NCBI RefSeq assembly: GCF_017573545.1
Contig: NZ_JAGEOK010000032.1
Span: 1 to 64,000 of the forward strand
Origin: Actinomadura nitritigenes
Lineage (GTDB): Bacteria > Actinomycetota > Actinomycetes > Streptosporangiales > Streptosporangiaceae
Direction: 5' to 3'
DNA length: 64,000 bases
Each line of letters begins with the position of its first letter. Position 1 is the stretch's first letter. The notes below the pieces were generated by a model that made no database searches, had not been told where the DNA came from, and saw nothing but the letters and a program-made list of their open reading frames with translations. Of this stretch, positions 15,304 through 23,371 are shown one piece after another. The position numbers and the translations under genes were made by a program.

Positions 15304-16743
15304 TCAAGAATCCTTGGGCCGCGCGCCGTCCACGTGGTGGGCGGGCGTGATGTTGTGGTTCATTCGGAAGAGGTTGCGCGGGTCGTAGCGCTTCTTGACG
15401 GCGGCGAGACGGTCGTACCGTTCGTGGCCGTAGATCGCGCGCAGGGCTTGCGGAGTGGCGCCTTCCCGTGCGCCGAGAAGATTGGGCATCCGCTCGTCCG
15501 ACGTCCAGGGGGCGAGCGCGCCCACCAGGGTGTTCAGTTGCTCCTCGAAGAGCGCGGCCTTCCCCGCGTCGCCCCCGCCGATGCCCAGCACCGACCATCC
15601 CGCGTCCCGGCCGGGAACCGCGTTGGGGACCGCAGGCGGCCCTTCCATGGCCCCTCCGAGGCGGCGCACTTCGACGAGGCTGAGTTCGCTCTCCGCATCG
15701 GGACCCGCCACGGCGAGGAGGGCCTCGGCCGCCTCATCGGGAAAGTCCCGCAGCATTCCCGAGCGCTCGACCCAGGGAAAAGGGCCGGGCGGGTCCAGGA
15801 AAAGCGAAACGGCCTCACGGTAGGGCTGCTCGCCGGCCGATTCCATCAGCGCCGGCGCGACCCGGCGCATCGGTTCGAGGACGCGTTCCGCCTCGTCCCG
15901 CGGTCCGAGCGAGGTGAACCGCAGGTGCATCACGAACCGTCCGCGGAGGGGCTCCGGCATCGCGGGCAGAGCGCGCTGGAAGGCGAGGGAGGTACTCATC
16001 TCCGCCGGCAGGCCGCATGCCCATTCCCGCCAGGCGTGCAGCGCCCGCGCCATGTGCTCGCCGGCGAAGTGGAGCCCGGCGGCGTAGAACCGCCGGACCG
16101 GGAAGAGCGCGAACTCCAGGGCGGTGACCGCGCCGAAGTTGCCCGTCCCGCCGAGCAGCCCCCAGAACAGGTCCGGCTCGGAGGACGCGGTGACCCGCCG
16201 CGCCTCGGCGTCCGCGGTGACGACCTCGATCGCCCGCACGTGGTCGGCGGCGTATCCGTGGCGGCGGCCCATGATCGGGCTCGCCCCGCCGCCGAGGTGG
16301 TAGCCGACGACGCCGACGCCGGCCGAGCCCCCGCTGATGGGAGCGAGGCCGTGGGCGCCGGCCTCGTCGAGCGTCCCGCGCCAGCGGGCTCCGCCCTCGA
16401 CCCGTGCGGCCCTCCGCTCGGGGTCGACGCGGGCCGCGCCCATCCGGGACATGTTGATCAGTACCGCCCCCTCGGCGGAGCGGGCCATCTGGTGTCCGGT
16501 GGCGAGGACGGCCACCGGCAGGCCCCGCTCGGCGGCGAACCGCACCGCGGCCCGGACGTCGTCCGCGCCGCTCGCGCCGATCGCGACCGCCGGGTGCACC
16601 GGGGTGAGCAGGTTGAAGGTGGCGCATTCCGCCGCGTAACCGGCGTCGCCGGGCAGCGCCACCGGGCCGCCGACCCGGTCCGCGAGATCCGCGATGTCGG
16701 CCCGGCTCAGCGGAGCCGTGCGCACCGGTTCAAAGGAGGCCAT
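15304..16743 (-). CDS. FAD-binding oxidoreductase with BBE domain
   Basis: The 479-residue protein matches the berberine-bridge-enzyme group. An FAD-binding PCMH domain spans about residues 35-210, with GGSAGVGVVGYHLGGGASP and RRHGYAADHV, and the C-terminal BBE motif reads YDPRNLFRMNHN. Such enzymes oxidise sugars, alkaloids or aromatic compounds and pass electrons to oxygen. Neither a signal peptide nor the usual His-Cys pair for bicovalent FAD is evident; a single histidine attachment is possible. ATG 16743 has GGAAGG upstream. The substrate is unknown. Confidence 0.8.
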   Translation of the reverse strand: MASFEPVRTAPLSRADIADLADRVGGPVALPGDAGYAAECATFNLLTPVHPAVAIGASGADDVRAAVRFAAERGLPVAVLATGHQMARSAEGAVLINMSRMGAARVDPERRAARVEGGARWRGTLDEAGAHGLAPISGGSAGVGVVGYHLGGGASPIMGRRHGYAADHVRAIEVVTADAEARRVTASSEPDLFWGLLGGTGNFGAVTALEFALFPVRRFYAAGLHFAGEHMARALHAWREWACGLPAEMSTSLAFQRALPAMPEPLRGRFVMHLRFTSLGPRDEAERVLEPMRRVAPALMESAGEQPYREAVSLFLDPPGPFPWVERSGMLRDFPDEAAEALLAVAGPDAESELSLVEVRRLGGAMEGPPAVPNAVPGRDAGWSVLGIGGGDAGKAALFEEQLNTLVGALAPWTSDERMPNLLGAREGATPQALRAIYGHERYDRLAAVKKRYDPRNLFRMNHNITPAHHVDGARPKDS

Positions 16744-16969
16744 CTCGACCCGCCTTCCGTTCCCCGTCCCGCGCGCAGTCGCCATCGGTGAGGGAGAACC
16801 TGCCCCGTGCGCGTCCGGCGACACGAAGCACTCGGTTCCAACTGCGGGCAGGCCGGCGACGCCGCCCGGTCCGCCGGAGCCCGGCTTGTCGGAGCCGGGT
16901 GCCATCCTGGTGGACGCCGGTTACCGCCGACGACGCCTCGGCGGCTCCGACCACGGCGAAGGGGCAGTG

Positions 16970-17770
16970 GTGCGACATTCCTCCGGTGACCATGCGCTCG
17001 ACCCCGGCGGGTACGACGCCGAGCTGCGGCGGCACGAACCGGTGCTGCGCCGGGCCTGCGGCGTCCGGCTCCACGACCACGTCCTCGACATCGGATGCGG
17101 GACGGGGCGGACGACCCGGGCGGCCGCGCGCGCGGCCCGGGCGGGCGGCGCGCTCGGGGTCGACATCTCCGCGTCCGCCATCGGGCGCGCCCGCGAACTG
17201 GCGCGGGCCGAGGGGCTCGGCAATGTCGCCTTCGAGCACGCCGACGCGCAGGTCCACCGCTTCCCGCGCGGGCGCTTCGACCTGGCGGCCAGCAGGTTCG
17301 GCACGATGTTCTTCGACGACCCCGTCGCCGCGTTCGCCAACGTCGGACAGGCGCTGCGCCCGGCCGGACGGCTGGTGATGATGGTCTGGCAGCCCGCGGA
17401 ACGCAACGAGTGGGAGGTCGCCGTCCGCCGATCCCTCGCGGGGGCCGAGGAACGGGTGGCCGCGGACGAGGGGCCGGACGCGTTCTCGCTCGGCGACCCG
17501 CCGACCGTGCGACGCGTCCTCGACGAGGCGGGCTTCACGGACATCGCCTTCACCGGCGTGCACGAGCCGGTCTACTACGGTCCGGACGTGGAGGCCGCCC
17601 TCGGCTGGGTCCGCCGCTTCGCCTCCACCGGCGCGGCGTTGGAGCGGCTCGACCCGGCCGGCGCGGCGCGCGCGATCGAGCGGCTGCGCGAGACGCTCGC
17701 CGCGCACCTGGCCGACGACGGTGTCTGGTTCGATTCCAGCGCCTGGCTCGTCACCGCCCGTCGCCCTTAA
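16970..17770 (+). CDS. Class I SAM-dependent methyltransferase
   Basis: The 266-residue protein carries motif I VLDIGCGTGRTT, an acidic post-I GVDISASAIGRA and a motif IV region RFDLAASRFG, all standard for class I methyltransferases. The small-molecule acceptor cannot be inferred. The GTG at 16970 follows AAGGGG by five bases; another GTG sits one codon upstream. It is divergent from the FAD oxidoreductase and its stop overlaps the stop of the convergent TetR gene by 4 bases. Confidence 0.8.
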   Translation: MRHSSGDHALDPGGYDAELRRHEPVLRRACGVRLHDHVLDIGCGTGRTTRAAARAARAGGALGVDISASAIGRARELARAEGLGNVAFEHADAQVHRFPRGRFDLAASRFGTMFFDDPVAAFANVGQALRPAGRLVMMVWQPAERNEWEVAVRRSLAGAEERVAADEGPDAFSLGDPPTVRRVLDEAGFTDIAFTGVHEPVYYGPDVEAALGWVRRFASTGAALERLDPAGAARAIERLRETLAAHLADDGVWFDSSAWLVTARRP

Positions 17771-18405
17771 GGGAGGGGCCGGCCGCCGCGAGTCCCGGTG
17801 GCGACGAAGGTGGAGTGCAGGAGGCGGGCCATGCGGTCGCCCATCTGCTCCGGCGTCCAGCCGCGGTCGGCGAGGAGGGTCTCGCCGACGCCGTTGGAGA
17901 CGAGCGCGAGCAGCATGTCGGTGGCGGTGTCGACGGTCCAGCCGGGCGCGAGGACGCCTTCGGCGTCCAGGCGGGCGATGAGCGCCCGGTTCGTCGCGTA
18001 GCGCCAGGACATCGCGGCGGCCCAGTGCCGTGCCGCGTCCGGGTCGTCGCCCGCCTCCCGCTCCACCGCGCGCGACACCGCGAGGATGCGCGGCAGGAAC
18101 GCGGCGTGCCGGTGCGCGAAGCGCTCGAGGGCGGCCACCGCGTCGGGCGCGTCGCTCACCGGGGCGAACCGGCCCTCGATGTCCTCGACCTCGCTCACGT
18201 AGTCGAAGAGTTCGCTGATCAGCTCGGCGCGGGACGCGAAGTGCAGGTAGACGGCGCGCCGCGACACTCCCGCGCGTTCCGCCACGGCCGCCATGGTCGT
18301 CGCCGCCATGCCGTGCTCCTCGACGAGTTCGCGCGCCGCGCGCAGCAGCGCCGCCCGCGACCGGCGGCTGCGCGCGTTCCGCGGCTCCTCGATCGACCTC
18401 GCCAT
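17767..18405 (-). CDS. TetR-family transcriptional regulator
   Basis: The 212-residue protein has a TetR N-terminal helix-turn-helix (MAATTMAAVAERAGVSRRAV, then YLHFASRAELISELF) and a variable ligand-binding C-terminus. It probably represses itself or a neighbour; the closest gene, the convergent methyltransferase, overlaps it tail to tail. The ATG at 18405 opens with an Arg-rich arm typical of the family. The ligand is unknown. Confidence 0.85.
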   Translation of the reverse strand: MARSIEEPRNARSRRSRAALLRAARELVEEHGMAATTMAAVAERAGVSRRAVYLHFASRAELISELFDYVSEVEDIEGRFAPVSDAPDAVAALERFAHRHAAFLPRILAVSRAVEREAGDDPDAARHWAAAMSWRYATNRALIARLDAEGVLAPGWTVDTATDMLLALVSNGVGETLLADRGWTPEQMGDRMARLLHSTFVATGTRGGRPLP

Positions 18406-18478
18406 GCCCCCATGCTCTCAGCCGGCCCCGACCTTAAGTGCACGCTATGTGAATTTTGTGACGCCGCAGCGCCCCGGG

Positions 18479-18952
18479 CTACGCCGTACCCGCCATGCGC
18501 CGGCGGGTCCGGCCGGGGGTGGACGCGGGCAGGGTGGCGAGGATGTCGGCGAGCGAGGTGGCGTCGAGGGTCCGCCGCCAGGCCTCGTGCGCCTCGGCCA
18601 TCTTCGCGGCGAGGATGCAGGTCTCCCGGCAGTCCTCGGGGGGCAGGGCCCCGCGCCCCTGCTGCCGGATCTCGCGGCACTCGTAGGGCGAGGACGCCCC
18701 GTCGACCGCCTCGACGATCTGCAGGAGCGTGATCTCCGAGGCGGGACGGGCCAGCCGGAACCCGCCCCGGGGGCCCGTGGTCGCCGCCAGGACGCCGCTC
18801 TTCACGAGCGTCTGGAGCTGCTTGGCGAGGTAGGGCGCCGGCAGGTCGAAGTACTGCGCGAGCTGGGCCGCCGAGGCGGTGGAGCCCGGGTCGAGCTGGG
18901 CCAGTGTCGCGGCGCAGTGCAGGAGCCATTCGGTGCTCACGGGCAGCTTCAT
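18479..18952 (-). CDS. Rrf2-family regulator with three cysteines
   Basis: The 157-residue protein has an Rrf2 winged helix (STASAAQLAQYFDLPAPYLA, then LVKSGVLAATTGPRGGFRLA). Three cysteines (YECRE, then EDCRETC) sit where NsrR and IscR bind an iron-sulfur cluster, so redox or NO sensing is possible, though spacing differs from classical NsrR. It is divergent from the NAD(P)-binding protein at 19040; the gap contains CAAT-n7-ATTG at about 18967-18981, a candidate operator. It likely controls that gene and itself. Confidence 0.8.
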   Translation of the reverse strand: MKLPVSTEWLLHCAATLAQLDPGSTASAAQLAQYFDLPAPYLAKQLQTLVKSGVLAATTGPRGGFRLARPASEITLLQIVEAVDGASSPYECREIRQQGRGALPPEDCRETCILAAKMAEAHEAWRRTLDATSLADILATLPASTPGRTRRRMAGTA

Positions 18953-19039
18953 GGCCCGATGATACCCAATCGACGATATTGCGGATCCCTTTAGTCCGAG
19001 ATATGGTGATGCCCGGTCCAGAGACGAGGAGTGAACATC

Positions 19040-19780
19040 ATGCGGATCGCCGTAGCGGGCGCGACCGGGAACATCGGGGCGCTCACCGTCACCGCTCTCC
19101 GGAAGGCCGGGCACGACGTCGTGCGGATCAGCCGCTCGCTCGGCGTCGACCTGGTGACCGGCGACGGGCTCGACGCGGCCCTGAACGGCGTCGACGCGGT
19201 CGTCGACGCGACGAACGCGACGGCGGCCGACCCGGCGGAGACGGTCGCCTTCTTCGGCGCCGCCACCCGGAACCTGCTCGCCGCCGAGGAGCGCACCGGG
19301 GTCGGCCACCACGTCCTGCTGTCGATCGCCGGGGTCGATCGCGTCGAGGGGAACGCGCACTACGCCGGCAAGCGCGAGCAGGAGCGGCTGGTCACCGCGG
19401 GACCGGTGCCGTGGTCGATCGTCCCGGCCACCCAGTTCCACGACTTCGCCGCGATGCTCGCGGGCTGGACCGAGCGGGACGGCGTGGCCACGATCCCGCC
19501 GCTCCTCGTCCAGCCGGTCGCGCCCGCGGACGTCGCCGACGTCCTCGCCGAGGTCGCCGCGGGCACGCCGCAGGGCCGCTGCCCCGACCTCGCCGGGCCG
19601 GAGCCGCAGGACCTGGTGGACATGGCCCGCCGCACCCACCAGGCGCGCGGCCGCACGGTGAAGCTCGTGCCGACCTGGGCGGGGCCGCTCGGCACGGACA
19701 TGGCGGGCGACGTCCTCCTGCCCGGCGAGGGCGCCCGCATCGCGCCGACCACGTTCGAGGAGTGGCTCGCGACGGCGTGA
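19040..19780 (+). CDS. NAD(P)H-binding protein, NmrA/atypical SDR type
   Basis: The 246-residue protein starts with MRIAVAGATGNIGALTV, the GxxGxxG cofactor site of atypical SDRs such as NmrA and quinone-reductase-like QorB. No catalytic Tyr-x-x-x-Lys in the classic place is clear (HYAGKRE near residue 115 may serve). The ATG at 19040 is preferred to a GTG at 19031 because GAGGAG gives proper spacing only to the ATG. It is divergent from the Rrf2 regulator, so it may be a redox-controlled sensor or reductase. Confidence 0.75.
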   Translation: MRIAVAGATGNIGALTVTALRKAGHDVVRISRSLGVDLVTGDGLDAALNGVDAVVDATNATAADPAETVAFFGAATRNLLAAEERTGVGHHVLLSIAGVDRVEGNAHYAGKREQERLVTAGPVPWSIVPATQFHDFAAMLAGWTERDGVATIPPLLVQPVAPADVADVLAEVAAGTPQGRCPDLAGPEPQDLVDMARRTHQARGRTVKLVPTWAGPLGTDMAGDVLLPGEGARIAPTTFEEWLATA

Positions 19781-19799
19781 GCGGCGCGCACGCGGCGCT

Positions 19800-20759
19800 T
19801 CACCTGGATTCGACGCGCCCGAGCGGATCGTCGACGTCCAGCAGGTCCCTGCACGCCGCCGCCCAGCCGGAGTCGTCGATGCCGAGCGCGTGGCGGAGGT
19901 AGGCCGTGGTGAGCCGCTGGACGACGGCGAGCCGTTCCGGGCTCTCGTCCGTCGTCTCCCGGGCCTCGTAGCCGGGGATCCCGCCGAGCGAGTGCTCCGC
20001 CCCGAACACCGTGAGCAGGCTCTTGCCGCCGGGGCTCAGGTGGTACGGGTCGGCCGTCCAGTCCGGCCCGCGGACGGTCAGCGGGAGGTCGTCCCGGTCC
20101 CCCATGACCACGAGGGCCGGCGTGGTCATGTGCGTGAAGGTCGGGTTCATGAACGGGTAGTGCTCGGCCGCGAACGGCGTGAGGTCCGCTCCGCCGCGTC
20201 CGGCGGTGGCGAGCAGGACGCCCGCCTTGACCCGGGGATCGGAGAGGTCCTCGCCCTCTCCGGTCACGGGGTCGAGGACGCGCAGGCCCAGCAGGTTGCC
20301 GGCCGTCTGGCCGCCGAAGGAGTGCCCGGCCGCGGCGACGCGGTCGCGGTCGAGGCGTCCGGCGAGGCCGGGGACGGCGGCCTCCACCGCGTCGAGGTGG
20401 TCGAGGACGCGCTTCAGGTCCTCGACCCGGAACCGCCAGATCCGCGGCGTCCGGGGGTCGTCCTCGGGCAGGCCGACCGTCCTCGAGTCGAGGTGGGTGG
20501 GCTGGATCACGACGAACCCGCGGGCGGCCCAGTGGTCGGTCAGGGGGCCGTAGCCCTCCAGCGACGACCCGAAGCCGTGCGAGAAGACGATGACCGGCAG
20601 GGCATCGCCGGTCGCGGGCGCGGAGACGCGCACGCGCAGGTCCTCCCCGCGCGGGTCCTTCCCGGGGCCCGGCGCCGGCAGCACCACCGGCTTCACCGAG
20701 ACGACGGGGGCGGGCCGATCGGCGGCGATGTCGCGGATCGGTGTTTCGGTTCTGGTCAT
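19800..20759 (-). CDS. Alpha/beta hydrolase (chlorophyllase/PET-hydrolase-like fold)
   Basis: The 319-residue protein has an oxyanion region FSHGFGSSLEGYG, the nucleophile elbow GHSFGGQTAG, an acid in VVMGDRDDLP and a histidine in FGAEHSLGG. No signal peptide is visible, so it should be cytoplasmic. Relatives cleave esters or act as acetylhydrolases; the substrate is open. It diverges from the MerR gene across a gap with a perfect palindrome, so it is the likely MerR target. Confidence 0.8.
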   Translation of the reverse strand: MTRTETPIRDIAADRPAPVVSVKPVVLPAPGPGKDPRGEDLRVRVSAPATGDALPVIVFSHGFGSSLEGYGPLTDHWAARGFVVIQPTHLDSRTVGLPEDDPRTPRIWRFRVEDLKRVLDHLDAVEAAVPGLAGRLDRDRVAAAGHSFGGQTAGNLLGLRVLDPVTGEGEDLSDPRVKAGVLLATAGRGGADLTPFAAEHYPFMNPTFTHMTTPALVVMGDRDDLPLTVRGPDWTADPYHLSPGGKSLLTVFGAEHSLGGIPGYEARETTDESPERLAVVQRLTTAYLRHALGIDDSGWAAACRDLLDVDDPLGRVESR

Positions 20760-20816
20760 GGCTCTTCCCTTTCGACCGCTTCGCGCGGGGCTGCGACGTC
20801 GCGGCTACGCTAAAAG

Positions 20817-20832
20817 CTGACGCTGACGTCAG
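20817..20832. promoter_or_regulatory. Perfect palindrome in the hydrolase-merR intergenic region
   Basis: CTGACG-CTGA-CGTCAG is a 16-base perfect inverted repeat centred between the two divergent starts. MerR-type regulators bind palindromes in such promoters. It is assigned to the adjacent MerR protein by position only. Confidence 0.5.
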
Positions 20833-20870
20833 AGGCAAGGGACGTGGCCGGGGTCACACCGGGAGGCATG

Positions 20871-21251
20871 ATGCGCATCGGCGAGCTCGCCGCCAGGACG
20901 GGCGTGAGCGTCCGCGCCCTGCGGTACTACGAGGAGCAGAACCTGCTCGCCGCGGAACGCAGCGCCAGCGGCCAGCGGCACTACCCGGACGGCGCGGTCG
21001 ACCGGGTCGCGCTGATCCAGCAGCTGTACGGCGCGGGGCTGTCGAGCAGGTCGATCCTGGAGCTGCTGCCCTGCGTCGTGGACGGCGAGGCCACGCCGGA
21101 GCTCCTCGACCGGCTCGCCGTGGAACGCGAGCGCATCGACCGGCGGATCAGCGACCTGTCCGGCACCCGGGACAGGCTCGACACCGTCATCACCGCCGCC
21201 ACCGCGAACCTGCGGACCGGCGAGCACTGCCCCGCCCGCCGAACGGACTGA
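20871..21251 (+). CDS. MerR-family transcriptional regulator
   Basis: The 126-residue protein begins MRIGELAARTGVSVRALRYY, a textbook MerR helix-turn-helix and wing, followed by a coiled-coil helix (LDRLAVERERIDRRISDLSG). The C-terminus ends with one cysteine near the end, so a metal-thiol sensor is not obvious. The ATG at 20871 suits the GGGAGG upstream; an ATG one codon earlier is too close. It probably activates the divergent hydrolase gene in response to an unknown signal. Confidence 0.85.
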   Translation: MRIGELAARTGVSVRALRYYEEQNLLAAERSASGQRHYPDGAVDRVALIQQLYGAGLSSRSILELLPCVVDGEATPELLDRLAVERERIDRRISDLSGTRDRLDTVITAATANLRTGEHCPARRTD

Positions 21252-21307
21252 TCACCGCCTGCGGCGGGCGTTCCGGCGGGTGCGGGGACGCGCTTCGGCG
21301 GGACGGG

Positions 21308-21572
21308 TCAGAGGAGGGCGTACATGCGGATGAAGACGGCCTCCGGGTCCGAAGCGCGCGCGAGCCCGACGAAGACGGTCCGGGCGACAGTCGCCGCCGC
21401 CCGGCAGGACGGTCCCGCGCAGCAGCGGGCCGTCGACCGTGCCGCCGGTGATGGGGGTGAACTCGGTCCTCTCCCCGGCGCCGTGCCCCACGTGCAGGGT
21501 CGGGGCGAGGTCGGCGCGGATCTCGAAGGCGAAGGTCAGGGCGGGCGCGAAGGGGGACGCGGTGTCGGGCAT
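21308..21572 (-). pseudogene. DUF3237 gene with internal deletion and frameshift
   Basis: The N-terminal part reads as a DUF3237 protein up to ITGGTVDGPLLRGTVLPGGG. The C-terminal strand of the family (TVFVGLARASDPEAVFIRMY and a final LL) appears immediately after in another frame, ending at the TGA at 21308. The central 60 or so codons of the family are missing. The two halves differ in frame, so a functional protein is unlikely. The start at 21572 is preceded by a palindrome at 21603-21617. DUF3237 proteins are beta-barrels of unknown role. Confidence 0.7.
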
Positions 21573-21602
21573 GGCGGCAGGTCAGCGAGGGTCCGACCGA
21601 TA

Positions 21603-21617
21603 TACAACGGCGTTGTA
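21603..21617. promoter_or_regulatory. Palindromic operator TACAAC-n3-GTTGTA
   Basis: A perfect inverted repeat, TACAACGGCGTTGTA, lies between the stop of the WYL regulator and the start of the broken DUF3237 gene. It is the classic shape of a TetR or other dimeric repressor site and would sit in the DUF3237 promoter. Its regulator is not known. Confidence 0.55.
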
Positions 21618-21619
21618 CA

Positions 21620-22591
21620 TCATCGTTGCATCTCGTCCGGCCCGGCCATCGCCGCGAGGCGGCGGGCGAGGCGGGCGGCCGCCTCCCGCAGCTCGGGCGG
21701 CTCCAGCACCTCCGTCTCGAAGCCCAGGCGGGCGACGTGCACGGCGATCCGGTCCAGGTCGTCGGCGCCGACGACGAGCACGCACCACCCGTCGCCGCCG
21801 TCCTCCACCCGGCCCACCTCGGGCGGCACCAGCTCCCGTACCCGGCCGGGACGGGCGTGCACGCGGATCCGGGCGAGGTGCCGGTACGGCGCCTCGGCCA
21901 CCGACCGCCGCACGTAGTCGACCGGGTCCGGATGCTCCCTCGCCGCGAAGCGCCAGGTCGTCGCCGTCACCTCGCGCATCCGGTCCAGCCGGAAGGTCCG
22001 CCAGCCTTCCCGGTCGACGTCCCAGGCCATCAGGTACCAGCGCCGGCCGGTGGCGACCATCCGGACCGGCTCCACCGTGCGCTCGCCCTCGGCGCCCTCG
22101 CGGGCCACGTACCGGAAGCGCACCCGCAGCGCGTCGCGGCAGGCCCGCGCGAGCGTCACCAGCACCTCCGCGTCCACGACGGCCCCGGGCCCGACGAGGG
22201 TCTCGGTGGCGCCGTGCACCGCCCGCACCTCGGCGCGCAGCCGGGGCGGCATCACCTGGTCGAGCTTCGCGAGCGCGCGCAGCGCCGCCTCCCCCGCCCC
22301 GGCGACCGTCCCGCCCGCCGCCAGCCGCAGCGACACCGCCGTCGCGATCGCCTCCTCGTCGTCGAGGAGCAGCGGCGGCAGCCGGGTGCCCGCGCCGAGC
22401 CGGTAGCCGCCGCCGACGCCCGGCACGGCGCGGACGGGGTAGCCGAGCGCGCGCAGCCGCTCCACGTCGCGGCGCACCGAGCGGTCGGTGACGCGCAGCT
22501 CCGCGGCGAGCTCTGCGGCGGTCCAGGACGGCCGGCGCTGGAGCAGCCCCAGCAGCCGCAGCACCCGCTCGGTCGTCGCCTCCACGGTCAC
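21620..22591 (-). CDS. WYL-domain transcriptional regulator (DeoR-type HTH)
   Basis: The 323-residue protein has an N-terminal HTH_11 winged helix (SWTAAELAAELRVTDRSVRR) and a WYL domain with the signature RRWYLMAWDVDREGWRTFRL near residues 180-200, followed by the C-terminal WCX region. WYL proteins sense ligands or single-stranded nucleic acid and regulate stress or DNA-repair genes; several are linked to phage defence, but no defence genes adjoin this one. It lies upstream of the broken DUF3237 gene in the same direction. Confidence 0.85.
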   Translation of the reverse strand: MTVEATTERVLRLLGLLQRRPSWTAAELAAELRVTDRSVRRDVERLRALGYPVRAVPGVGGGYRLGAGTRLPPLLLDDEEAIATAVSLRLAAGGTVAGAGEAALRALAKLDQVMPPRLRAEVRAVHGATETLVGPGAVVDAEVLVTLARACRDALRVRFRYVAREGAEGERTVEPVRMVATGRRWYLMAWDVDREGWRTFRLDRMREVTATTWRFAAREHPDPVDYVRRSVAEAPYRHLARIRVHARPGRVRELVPPEVGRVEDGGDGWCVLVVGADDLDRIAVHVARLGFETEVLEPPELREAAARLARRLAAMAGPDEMQR

Positions 22592-22663
22592 GCGCTCATC
22601 GTTCCACGGGCCGCGGAACGCCCCTCCCCGCCACCGAGCGGCGCCCGCCGCGTCCCGGCCCCG

Positions 22664-23200
22664 TCAGAGGCACTTGGCGGCGGTGACGATCTCGGCACGC
22701 ATGTTCAGGTCCATCATGCGGAGTGCGGCGTAGCCGAGATCGGGATGGATGTGGGCGACCGCGTCGCGGACCACCTTGATCTTGAAGTGCCGGACGTAGG
22801 CGTCCAGGGCGCTGTAGAGCACGCACTGCTCGGTGACCTGCCCGGCGAGGATGATCTCCTCCACGCCTTCGCGGGAGAGCAGGTACTCCAGCGCCGTCCC
22901 GTAGAACGCGCTGTGCCGGACCTTGGCCAGGAAGGCGCAGTCGTCCGGCGGCAGGATCGGCTCCACCAGGTCGGGCCGCTCGCCGTCCAGCGCCCGCTGG
23001 ACGAGGTCGTGCCGGTCGGCGGTGAAGTCACCGTAATTGTCGTTGACGTACAGCAGCCGCACGTCGTCGCGGTCGCGGGCGCGCTCCAGCAGCCGCCGCA
23101 GGGGTTCGATCGTCCGTTCCACGCTCGCCGTGAGCAGGCCCGCGTCCCGGTGGCCGTAGGGGTTCAGCATGTCGACGACGATCAGCGCGCTGGTGCTCAC
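22664..23200 (-). CDS. Cysteine hydrolase, isochorismatase-like
   Basis: The 178-residue protein carries the catalytic triad of the family: Asp in LIVVDMLN, Lys in LAKVRHSAF and Cys in GQVTEQCVLYSA. Such enzymes include isochorismatases, nicotinamidases and N-carbamoyl hydrolases; the substrate is not clear. A GTG start at 23200 is chosen because the reading begins at the first core strand. It diverges from the 5'-nucleotidase gene across 171 bp containing a repeated GATCGGGG. Confidence 0.8.
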   Translation of the reverse strand: MSTSALIVVDMLNPYGHRDAGLLTASVERTIEPLRRLLERARDRDDVRLLYVNDNYGDFTADRHDLVQRALDGERPDLVEPILPPDDCAFLAKVRHSAFYGTALEYLLSREGVEEIILAGQVTEQCVLYSALDAYVRHFKIKVVRDAVAHIHPDLGYAALRMMDLNMRAEIVTAAKCL

Positions 23201-23371
23201 GGGCGTGCTCTGCCCGGTCAGGGCCGTCGCACACCTGGTCCGGGCGGTGGGGCGCAAGGACGGGGATTGCCAACGATCGGGGCCGAGGATCGGGGATTCT
23301 CACCGGCTCCGGTCCGGCGCGGCGGGCTTATGGTTGCGGGTCGTCTCCCCTGATCCTTGGAAGGACGTGCG

